DNA of 15,220 nt from Bacteroidota bacterium (GTDB lineage Bacteria > Bacteroidota > Bacteroidia > Flavobacteriales > Flavobacteriaceae), in the NCBI GenBank assembly GCA_004356305.1, contig SMXJ01000086.1, forward strand, positions 1 to 15,220, read 5' to 3'. Position 1 is the first letter of the stretch, and the number at the start of each line of letters is the position of its first letter. A program made the translations under genes and the position numbers. Positions 1-6,977 of this stretch are shown here, piece after piece. The notes below the pieces were generated by a model. It was not told the origin of the DNA, searched no databases, and was given only the letters and a program-made list of their open reading frames with translations.

Positions 1-65
1 AGGTTTAAGCTAATAATTACAACTACCGGAATAGTGTAGGCGATCAAATATTTTAAATCTTTCAT
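1..65 (-). CDS. N-terminal fragment of a membrane protein, cut by the left edge
   Basis: A minus-strand frame opens with ATG at 65-63 and stays open to position 1. It encodes about 21 residues, beginning MKDLKYLIAYTIPVVVII. The pattern of a short charged N terminus followed directly by a hydrophobic stretch is that of a first transmembrane helix. It diverges from the DUF4175-like gene, leaving a 63-bp gap. From memory the opening resembles that of Bacteroidota alkane 1-monooxygenase-type membrane proteins, but twenty residues cannot settle this, so I give no symbol. The evidence is an open frame, a plausible start and a membrane-like N terminus. It could still be a chance open frame. Confidence 0.5.
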   Translation of the reverse strand, partial: MKDLKYLIAYTIPVVVIISLN

Positions 66-128
66 AAAAATAAACTTTGGAGTAATTTTTGTGCTATTTT
101 AGAAGTTCTGTTAGAGTAATACCTTGTA

Positions 129-3100
129 ATGAGCTCATTTAGCATCATCCAGCAAAAGCTGGAACAATTTATAAAAAAATTCTATACCAATGAATTGATA
201 AAGGGGGTTATCCTCTTTTTCGCTATTGGGCTACTGTGGTTTATTATCACCTTGCTGGTCGAGCATTTTTTATGGCTTGAGCCGTTAGGACGCACCATAC
301 TGTATTGGTCTTTTGTCGCTGTCGAGCTGGGGTTGTTTGTGAGGCTTATCGCATTTCCATTAGCTAAATTGTTCAAATTACAACAAGGCATAGGACACGA
401 AGAGGCCTCAAAGATCATTGGCGATCACTTCCCCCAAGTGAACGACAAATTATTGAATGTGATTCAGCTGAATCAAAATCAGCGGGAATCTGAATTGCTT
501 GTGGCCAGTATTGACCAAAAGGCGGGAGAGTTGCAACCCGTGCCCTTTAAGAGGGCGATCAACCTTAATAAGAACACAAAATATTTAAAGTATGCAGCCA
601 TTCCTTTGATTATTATACTGCTCGTAAACTTTCTATGGGATAAGGACTTGTTTTCAAATAGCTATATGCGTGTGGTAAATTATGATACCGCCTACGAGCC
701 TCCTGCACCTTTTTCATTTATTGTCCTTAATGATGATCTCACCGCAATTGAAAACAGGAATTTTACAGTGAAGGTCAAAACAGAAGGAGATGTAATTCCT
801 GAAAACGCGACCATAAGTTTTAATAAGGAAACCTATTATCTGGAGCAAACCAACCCGGGGCGGTTTGAGTTTACCTTCTCTCAGCCCACCGTCGCCCTCT
901 CGTTTCGACTGAAGGCAAATAAGGTGACCTCACAGAAGTATACACTGGAAGTTATTAAAACACCCTCATTGCTCGGTTTTGAGATGGTTTTGGACTATCC
1001 CGGATATACCGGACGGAAGGACGAAGTTTTGAAAAGCACAGGCAATGCCACTATCCCGGAGGGGACACAAGTTACATGGAATGTGAGTACTAAAAACACA
1101 GTACAGGTTCAGCTAAAAGCCAAGGACACGACTTTTAGTTTTATCGCGGCTGATCAGAATTTTAGTTTTAAAAAAAGGATATATCGAAAATTGGATTATG
1201 CTATTACAACTTCCAACGAGGAATTAAAGGAATACGAAAACCTGTCGTTTACCCTGGGAGTAATTAAGGATGAATACCCCGAGATAAAGGTTGAGTCAAG
1301 ACAAGATTCTACAGACACACAAATAACTTATTTTTTAGGCCAGGTATCAGATGACTATGGCCTTACGAAGCTTCAGCTTGTCTATTATCCGCAGGGGGTC
1401 GAGGAGAATAAGAAAAGCATATTGCTTAAGGTCGGCACATCGAACGTTGATCAATTTATTCATGCTTTCCCGGGCGCTTTAGACTTACAGGAAGGGGTTT
1501 CTTACGAGTATTACTTTGAAATTTTTGATAATGACGCCATTCATAAGCACAAGTCGGCTAAGAGTGGGTTTTATTCATTTAGAAAATTGACCAAGGATGA
1601 ATTGGAAGCAGAGCAGCTTCAAAACCAGGAGAAGAATATAGAAGACCTTAACAAGGCTCTTAGAGATCTCAAGGATCTGGAAAAAAGATTAGCGGAAATA
1701 AATAAGCTCCAGAAGGAAAAAACCGAACTCAATTGGAACGATAAAAAAAGGCTGGAAAATTTCATCAAGCGGCAAAAACAGCAAGAGCAGATGATGAAGA
1801 ACTTTTCAAAGGAAATGAAAGAAAATTTGGAGAAGTTTCAGCCGGAGAATGAAGAGAGTGACCCTTTCAAAGAACAGTTAAAGGATCGCCTGGAAGAAAA
1901 TGAGAGGCAGTTGGAAGAAAATGAAAAATTACTGGAGGAGTTAGAGCGGTTACAAGAATTGATAGACAAGGAAGAGCTCTCAGAAAAGCTCGAGAAACTC
2001 GCCAGGCAAAATAAGAATCAGGAAAAGAATCTTGAACAATTGGTAGAATTGACCAAACGATATTATGTGGCAAAAAAAGCAGAAAAGCTAGCCGAAGAAT
2101 TATTTGAATTGGGAGATGAACAGGAAAAACTTGCGGATGCACCTAAGGATGAAAACACCAAGGAAAAACAAGAAGAGCTCAACGAAAAGTTTGAAGAGTT
2201 TCGAAAGGAAATGGACGAACTTCAAGAGGAGAATAAAGGACTAAAGGAGCCCATGGACATTCCGCAGGATAAAATAGGAGAGCAACAGATACAGGACGAA
2301 CAACAGAAAGCTACCGATAAGCTGGAACAACAGAACAAGGAAGGAGCTTCAAAAAACCAAAAGAAAGCCGGGAAGAAAATGAAGGAAATGAGTCTAAAAA
2401 TGGAAGCACAAATGCAGGCAGGGCAGATGGAAACATTGGATGAGGATGTAGAGATGTTGCGACAGATCTTAGATAATCTGGTGGTATTTTCCTTTGAGCA
2501 GGAAGACTTGATGGAGGAGTTTAAAGAAACAGATTATGGGAGTGCGGCCTTTGGAAAAAAGCTGAATGTACAAAATGATCTAAAATTAAATTTCCAGCAT
2601 ATCGACGATTCTTTGTTTGCGCTTTCGCTACGCCAACCTATGATCAGTAAAACTATAAATGAATCTCTCACCGATGTTAGTTATCATCTGGAAAAATCCT
2701 TGGAGCGTCTTGCTGAAAACAGAGTGAGACATGGAATTTCCAGTCAGCAATACACGATTACGGGGGCAAACGAGCTGGCCGTTTTTCTAAGCGAGCTACT
2801 ATCGAATATGCAGAATCAAATGCAAATGAACTCTTCCGGAAAAGGAAATGGTCGGGGAAAAGGACAGGGAGAGGGAGAAGGTGATGGTGGAGGTTTCCAA
2901 CTACCGGACATCATTAAAAAGCAGGAGAGTCTTTCAGAAAAAATGAAAGAGGGAATGGGAAAAGGTAAATCTGAAGGCGATGGTAATGATGGTGAGTCCG
3001 GAGGGGGACAAGGTAACGGGGATAATGGTGAAAATGGCCGCTCCGGCAAAGATGGGAATGATGGAAAATCTGGAGAGGGTAATAGTGGAGAAGAAGGTAA

Positions 3101-3545
3101 TGATGGCGAAGAAGATGGTGGCTATAATGAAGATATGAACGGAGAGCTTTATGAAATTTATAAGCAGCAGCAACGGTTGAGAAATCAACTTAAGGACAGG
3201 TTGAGTAAAGAAGGATTGAATGGAAGAGGCGGAGATCTGCTTAGAGAAATGGAGGGGATCGAGCAACAGCTACTGGAGAAGGGTTTTAATCAAAGAACAT
3301 TGGAGCGTATGCTGAGATTGCAATATGAATTATTGAAGCTAGATGAAGCCGATTTTGAACAGGGACAAGAGAGCAGAAGAGAATCTCAAACCAATAGAAG
3401 GTATTATAATAATACTCTAAGACTTCAACCTGAGGACATAAAGAAATATTTCAATACCACTGAGATCCTTAACAGGGAAGCACTACCTTTGCGCCAGAAA
3501 TATAAGGCCGAAGTCAAAAAATATTTCAACGGCAACAATGATTAA
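129..3545 (+). CDS. DUF4175-like giant membrane-anchored coiled-coil protein
   Basis: This 1138-residue protein has three hydrophobic segments near its N terminus (about residues 26-48, 55-77 and 153-170). A predicted extracytoplasmic beta-rich part follows (about 180-480). A very long Lys/Glu/Gln-rich helical region with coiled-coil character covers roughly 487-790, rich in runs such as EKNLEQL and KLAEEL. After another helical part, a Gly/Asp/Glu/Ser-rich linker spans 904-998, and a charged helical C terminus ends at YFNGNND. The architecture matches the Bacteroidota proteins annotated as DUF4175; their biochemical role is not known to me. A mechanical or scaffolding envelope role is only inference. 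The ATG at 129 gives an N terminus leading straight into TM1. The stop overlaps the ybeY start by 8 bp, so the two are probably translationally coupled. The 63-bp upstream gap holds only imperfect promoter-like elements (AATTTTTG at 84-91). Confidence 0.85.
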   Translation: MSSFSIIQQKLEQFIKKFYTNELIKGVILFFAIGLLWFIITLLVEHFLWLEPLGRTILYWSFVAVELGLFVRLIAFPLAKLFKLQQGIGHEEASKIIGDHFPQVNDKLLNVIQLNQNQRESELLVASIDQKAGELQPVPFKRAINLNKNTKYLKYAAIPLIIILLVNFLWDKDLFSNSYMRVVNYDTAYEPPAPFSFIVLNDDLTAIENRNFTVKVKTEGDVIPENATISFNKETYYLEQTNPGRFEFTFSQPTVALSFRLKANKVTSQKYTLEVIKTPSLLGFEMVLDYPGYTGRKDEVLKSTGNATIPEGTQVTWNVSTKNTVQVQLKAKDTTFSFIAADQNFSFKKRIYRKLDYAITTSNEELKEYENLSFTLGVIKDEYPEIKVESRQDSTDTQITYFLGQVSDDYGLTKLQLVYYPQGVEENKKSILLKVGTSNVDQFIHAFPGALDLQEGVSYEYYFEIFDNDAIHKHKSAKSGFYSFRKLTKDELEAEQLQNQEKNIEDLNKALRDLKDLEKRLAEINKLQKEKTELNWNDKKRLENFIKRQKQQEQMMKNFSKEMKENLEKFQPENEESDPFKEQLKDRLEENERQLEENEKLLEELERLQELIDKEELSEKLEKLARQNKNQEKNLEQLVELTKRYYVAKKAEKLAEELFELGDEQEKLADAPKDENTKEKQEELNEKFEEFRKEMDELQEENKGLKEPMDIPQDKIGEQQIQDEQQKATDKLEQQNKEGASKNQKKAGKKMKEMSLKMEAQMQAGQMETLDEDVEMLRQILDNLVVFSFEQEDLMEEFKETDYGSAAFGKKLNVQNDLKLNFQHIDDSLFALSLRQPMISKTINESLTDVSYHLEKSLERLAENRVRHGISSQQYTITGANELAVFLSELLSNMQNQMQMNSSGKGNGRGKGQGEGEGDGGGFQLPDIIKKQESLSEKMKEGMGKGKSEGDGNDGESGGGQGNGDNGENGRSGKDGNDGKSGEGNSGEEGNDGEEDGGYNEDMNGELYEIYKQQQRLRNQLKDRLSKEGLNGRGGDLLREMEGIEQQLLEKGFNQRTLERMLRLQYELLKLDEADFEQGQESRRESQTNRRYYNNTLRLQPEDIKKYFNTTEILNREALPLRQKYKAEVKKYFNGNND
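2838..3122 (+). repeat. Gly-rich imperfect repeat tract inside the DUF4175-like gene
   Basis: Codons 904-998 encode a low-complexity linker of short G-K-G, G-E-G and G-N-D-G units, with three G-N-D-G-(E/K)-(S/E) blocks near its end. At DNA level this appears as imperfect repeats of the type GGTAATGATGG. One non-repetitive island (FQLPDIIKK to about EGMGKG) interrupts it. Such a tract is likely flexible and prone to length variation between strains. Confidence 0.7.
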
Positions 3546-3954
3546 TTTTTTTTCTGAAACAGATTTTGATCTTTCCCGGCCTGATGATATAAAGAAGTGG
3601 ATTTCGAGCATTATCTCTTCCGAAGGATATGAAGAAGGGGATATCACATTTGTGTTTTGTGATGACCCGTATCTCAATAAGATCAATGTAAAATTTCTTG
3701 GTCATGACACGCTGACGGATATCATAAGTTTTGATGATACTATCGGCAAACAAGTGAGGGGAGAAGTATATATTTCTATAGATAGGGTAAGAGAAAATGC
3801 TCGGGATTATGAAGTTGATTTCAGGGATGAATTGCATAGGGTAATGATACATGGAATTCTTCATTTTTGTAAGTATAATGATAAAACTAGTGTTGAAAGT
3901 AGGCTAATTCGAAGAAGGGAAAACTTGGCGCTCTTAAAACTAAAAATTACTTAA
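3538..3954 (+). CDS. ybeY: Endoribonuclease YbeY (rRNA maturation and quality control)
   Basis: This 138-residue protein is of normal family length. YbeY is a metal-dependent single-strand RNase involved in 16S rRNA 3'-end maturation and ribosome quality control in the cytoplasm. The family core is visible: the preceding D-x-L-T-D-I-I-S-F-D strand (LTDIISFD), the EVYISIDRV strand, and the signature helix HGILHFCKYNDK with H105 and H109. The third metal ligand is His in the E. coli enzyme (HGxLHLxGYDH), but here the aligned position is D115, and the Gly before Tyr is Lys (CKYND). A D-K-T ending at this site is familiar from other Bacteroidota YbeY proteins, so I read it as a lineage variant rather than a dead enzyme. 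The ATG at 3538 lies within the end of the upstream gene. mnmG follows after 111 bp. Confidence 0.9.
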   Translation: MINFFSETDFDLSRPDDIKKWISSIISSEGYEEGDITFVFCDDPYLNKINVKFLGHDTLTDIISFDDTIGKQVRGEVYISIDRVRENARDYEVDFRDELHRVMIHGILHFCKYNDKTSVESRLIRRRENLALLKLKIT

Positions 3955-4039
3955 AGGGCTGAAAAACAAATAGTTAAGACGACATATTTAAAGAAATTAC
4001 GCTTTTTATGGGATATTTGTAGCCTTGATTTATTTAGAT

Positions 4040-4055
4040 TGTTCCACGTGGAACG
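4040..4055. other. parS: Putative ParB-binding parS site 1 (upstream of mnmG)
   Basis: The sequence TGTTCCACGTGGAACG contains the perfect 14-bp palindrome GTTCCACGTGGAAC at 4041-4054. It matches the widely conserved parS consensus TGTTNCACGTGNAACA at every defined position except the last base (G for A). It lies 10 bp before the mnmG ATG at 4066, inside the probable mnmG leader. A second, perfect copy lies just after mnmG, which makes chance very unlikely. Binding by ParB is inferred from the consensus. Confidence 0.85.
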
Positions 4056-4065
4056 TTTGGTTAGT

Positions 4066-5937
4066 ATGTTTGAAAAAGAATATGATGTTATTGTTGTTGG
4101 AGCCGGACATGCCGGTTCTGAAGCAGCTGCCGCAGCGGCCAATTTAGGGTCGTCTGTCTTGTTGATCACCATGAATCTTCAGAATATCGCACAGATGTCA
4201 TGCAACCCGGCCATGGGTGGGATTGCTAAGGGACAGATCGTACGTGAGATTGATGCCATGGGGGGTTATAGCGGAGTAGTTTCTGACAAGACGGCAATTC
4301 AATTTAAGATGTTGAATAAATCAAAGGGGCCTGCCATGTGGAGTCCCAGGGTACAAAGTGACCGTATGCGCTTTTCTGAGACCTGGCGAATGATGTTGGA
4401 GGGAACTCCGAATCTGGATTTTTATCAGGAGATGGTTACTGGATTGATTGTTGAAAATGAACGAATAAGAGGTATCAAAACTTCTTTGGGATTGAAGATA
4501 AAAGCTAAGAATGTTGTCTTGACAAATGGGACCTTTTTAAATGGTTTGATCCATATAGGAGAGAAGCAATTCGGAGGAGGACGGGCCGGGGAAAAAGCGT
4601 CAACCGGAATTACTAAAGCGCTTGTTGATCTGGGGTTTGATTCCGGTAGAATGAAAACCGGAACACCACCTAGAGTGGATGGGAGATCACTGGATTTTTC
4701 AAAAATGATAGTTCAACCCGGAGATGAAGACCCACAAAAGTTTTCTTATTCAGATAGTACGCAACCGTTAAAAAGGCAACGCGATTGCCACATGAGTTAT
4801 ACCAGTGAAAAGGTACATGAATTACTCAAAGAAGGATTCGATCGATCACCTATGTTCAACGGAGCCATTAAAAGCATTGGTCCTCGATATTGTCCTTCCA
4901 TTGAAGACAAGATAAATCGCTTTGCAGATAAGGACAGACATCAACTTTTTGTGGAACCGGAAGGATGGAATACCGTGGAATATTACATCAATGGTTTCTC
5001 AACATCATTACCTGAAGAGGTACAATTTAAGGCATTGAAAGCGTGTGCCGGATTTGAAAACGTGAAATTTCTCAGACCCGGATATGCCATTGAATATGAT
5101 TATTTTCCCCCTACTCAATTGAAGCACACCCTGGAAACCAAACTGGTTTCCGGATTATATTTCGCGGGTCAAATAAATGGGACTACGGGATATGAAGAAG
5201 CGGCATCTCAGGGAATGATGGCCGGGATTAATGCGCATTTACGTATCGGTGAAAAGGAGCCATTTATCTTAATGAGAGATGAAGCCTATATCGGAGTTTT
5301 GATAGATGATCTTATCACAAAAGGAACTGAAGAGCCTTATCGTATGTTTACCTCAAGAGCTGAGTACAGAACGCTTTTAAGACAGGATAATGCTGATATT
5401 AGGCTGACTCCGCGTTCCTTTGAGATCGGGCTGGCGAGTGAGAAACGCCTTAGAAAGATGGAACAGAAACAAAAAGAAAGCGATGCCTTTATCACGTTTT
5501 TTAAGGAAACAAGTGTGACCCCTGAAGTGATTAATCCTATCCTGGAATCTAAAGAATCGGCTGCGGTAAGCCAAAGCGATAAAATGTTCAAGTTGTTTTC
5601 CCGCCCTAATATTACCATGAATGACATGAGGAAAATTGAAAGCGTTGATGAATTCATTAGAGAGAATGATTTGGACAGGGAAATACTGGAACAAACGGAG
5701 ATACAGATCAAATATTCTGGATATATAAGAAAAGAAAGGAACAATGCCGATAAATTACATCGTCTGGAAGGGGTTAAGATTCCAAAAAATTTCGACTATA
5801 CAAAACTAAGGTCTCTTTCTTATGAAGCCATTGAAAAATTAACAGCTATCAAGCCTATAACTATTTCTCAAGCATCGCGAATTAGTGGAATCACTCCTAA
5901 TGATGTTTCCATATTGTTGGTTTATATGGGAAGATAG
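4066..5937 (+). CDS. mnmG: tRNA uridine-5-carboxymethylaminomethyl modification enzyme MnmG (GidA)
   Basis: This 623-residue FAD enzyme works with MnmE to install the cmnm5 group on wobble U34 of several tRNAs, in the cytoplasm. The N-terminal dinucleotide-binding motif VVGAGHAGSEAA is intact. Both catalytic cysteines are present: C46 in SCNPAMGG and C276 in GPRYCPSIEDK, the first GidA signature. The second signature, AGQINGTTGYEEAASQG, is also complete, and a helical C-terminal MnmE/tRNA-binding part follows. I chose the ATG at 4066 (MFEKEYDVIVVG), which is the family-typical start. The frame extends to a TTG at 4039, but that extension would translate the parS palindrome (FHVE). The gene follows ybeY after 111 bp and is flanked by two parS-like palindromes. 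GATATTTG at 4012-4019 is a 7-of-8-type match to the -7 box, so an own promoter is possible but weak. Confidence 0.97.
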   Translation: MFEKEYDVIVVGAGHAGSEAAAAAANLGSSVLLITMNLQNIAQMSCNPAMGGIAKGQIVREIDAMGGYSGVVSDKTAIQFKMLNKSKGPAMWSPRVQSDRMRFSETWRMMLEGTPNLDFYQEMVTGLIVENERIRGIKTSLGLKIKAKNVVLTNGTFLNGLIHIGEKQFGGGRAGEKASTGITKALVDLGFDSGRMKTGTPPRVDGRSLDFSKMIVQPGDEDPQKFSYSDSTQPLKRQRDCHMSYTSEKVHELLKEGFDRSPMFNGAIKSIGPRYCPSIEDKINRFADKDRHQLFVEPEGWNTVEYYINGFSTSLPEEVQFKALKACAGFENVKFLRPGYAIEYDYFPPTQLKHTLETKLVSGLYFAGQINGTTGYEEAASQGMMAGINAHLRIGEKEPFILMRDEAYIGVLIDDLITKGTEEPYRMFTSRAEYRTLLRQDNADIRLTPRSFEIGLASEKRLRKMEQKQKESDAFITFFKETSVTPEVINPILESKESAAVSQSDKMFKLFSRPNITMNDMRKIESVDEFIRENDLDREILEQTEIQIKYSGYIRKERNNADKLHRLEGVKIPKNFDYTKLRSLSYEAIEKLTAIKPITISQASRISGITPNDVSILLVYMGR

Positions 5938-5957
5938 ATCCTAGAGTCGAATTAAAA

Positions 5958-5973
5958 TGTTCCACGTGGAACA
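5958..5973. other. parS: Putative ParB-binding parS site 2 (downstream of mnmG)
   Basis: TGTTCCACGTGGAACA is a perfect 16-bp palindrome that fits the parS consensus TGTTNCACGTGNAACA at all defined positions. It lies in the 48-bp gap between the mnmG stop and the TTG start of the methyltransferase gene. Its centre is about 1.92 kb from that of site 1. parS sites typically cluster near the replication origin, where ParB loads and spreads; that role here is inference from the motif. Confidence 0.9.
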
Positions 5974-5985
5974 ACCGTATTAAAG

Positions 5986-6834
5986 TTGGATAAGATTAGA
6001 GAAAATAGTTATATCAACACCAAAGACTTCCTCGTTAGCGGCGAGGAATTTTCTTTGGTCTTAAACCAGGAATACGGTTTTTTAGAGACCAGACCTCAAC
6101 CGGAAAGGAAAGATATTGCCAAATATTACCAAAGCGAAGAATACATTTCTCATACCGACTCTAAAAAGGGAGCGATCTCATTTTTGTATCAAAAAGTAAG
6201 ATCATATTCACTCGTTCAAAAAGTGAAGCTTATATCTAAGCTCAACTCAGGTAAAGGGACCTTGCTGGATATTGGAGCCGGCACCGGTGAATTTTTACGA
6301 GTGGCTCAAAAAAAAGGATGGGTTGTTTCTGGAGTAGAACCCAATGAGGGAGCTCGTGAATTTGCCCAGGATAAAAATATCCCACTCGATGAATCAATTG
6401 CTGTTCCTGAAGGAAAGACATTCGACGTTGTTACACTATGGCATGTATTGGAACATATGCCCGATTTACAAAACACGATTCATAAAACACAACAATTGGT
6501 TAAAGAAGGAGGCACATTGATCATCGCGGTTCCAAACTTTAATTCATTCGACGCGAAGTATTATAAAAATTATTGGGCCGCTTTTGATGTCCCAAGACAC
6601 CTTTGGCATTTTTCACAGGATGCAATGAGTAAAATTTTTTCTTCGGAATTAGAACTTGTGAAAACCAAACCCATGATATTCGATTCTTTTTATGTTAGTC
6701 TTCTTTCAGAAAAATACAGATCCGGAAATTCATTTTCCATCAAAGCATTTTTTATCGGATTGCTGTCAAATTTAAAGGCCTGGAAAAATAAAGAGTATTC
6801 ATCATTGATCTATTGCTATAAAAAGACGAAATAA
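5986..6834 (+). CDS. Class I SAM-dependent methyltransferase, substrate unknown
   Basis: This 282-residue protein has the Rossmann-type methyltransferase signatures in order. Motif I is LLDIGAGTGEFL (D95, GxGxG at 97-101), the post-I acidic residue is in SGVEPNEGA, and the motif IV-like stretch is VVTLWHVLEHMPDL. After these come the GGTLIIAVPNF strand and a W-A-A-F-D-V-P-R-H-L-W-H-F-S segment typical of Methyltransf_23-like proteins. The N-terminal 75 residues, with a Y-Y-x-S-E-x-Y-I-S-H pattern, are characteristic of the Bacteroidota version. No ATG or GTG lies between the upstream in-frame stop at 5953-5955 and the core, so TTG at 5986 is the only reasonable start. It follows mnmG by 48 bp and lies 12 bp past parS site 2, suggesting cotranscription with mnmG. 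The substrate cannot be told from sequence. Confidence 0.88.
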   Translation: MDKIRENSYINTKDFLVSGEEFSLVLNQEYGFLETRPQPERKDIAKYYQSEEYISHTDSKKGAISFLYQKVRSYSLVQKVKLISKLNSGKGTLLDIGAGTGEFLRVAQKKGWVVSGVEPNEGAREFAQDKNIPLDESIAVPEGKTFDVVTLWHVLEHMPDLQNTIHKTQQLVKEGGTLIIAVPNFNSFDAKYYKNYWAAFDVPRHLWHFSQDAMSKIFSSELELVKTKPMIFDSFYVSLLSEKYRSGNSFSIKAFFIGLLSNLKAWKNKEYSSLIYCYKKTK

Positions 6835-6892
6835 TTGATTTCAGTTGATTTTTTCGAATTATTTTACAGTAAAGGCCCAAATACCTGGCTCT

Positions 6893-6916
6893 AAAAAAAA
6901 AGTCGCTTAAACAAGC
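6893..6916 (-). terminator. Weak candidate terminator for holB
   Basis: Read on the minus strand, a short GCTT/AAGC stem with a GTTT loop (6916-6905) is followed 3 nt later by nine T residues (complement of the A run at 6893-6901). The stem is only 4 bp, so this is a weak intrinsic terminator at best. The rest of the 143-bp convergent gap 6835-6977 holds only a 5-bp GAAAT/ATTTC stem at 6828-6842 near a T6 run on the plus strand. Confidence 0.3.
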
Positions 6917-6977
6917 TTATTTGAAACCATTTTTGATAAAGATAATTGATTGGTTTGATTATTGAAATAAGAATTAT

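Noticed and set aside
2816..3049. A minus-strand Pro/Ser-rich frame over the Gly-rich tract.
   Set aside because: It is the antisense reading of the low-complexity Gly/Glu codons, with no start signal or family resemblance.
4039..4065. An N-terminal extension of MnmG from TTG 4039.
   Set aside because: It would translate the parS palindrome, uses a weak start codon, and lies outside the family-typical N terminus that begins at ATG 4066.
6835..6977. A possible strong terminator or small RNA in the gap between the methyltransferase gene and holB.
   Set aside because: Only 4-5-bp stems and an A9/T9 run are present. A weak holB terminator is listed; nothing supports an RNA gene.
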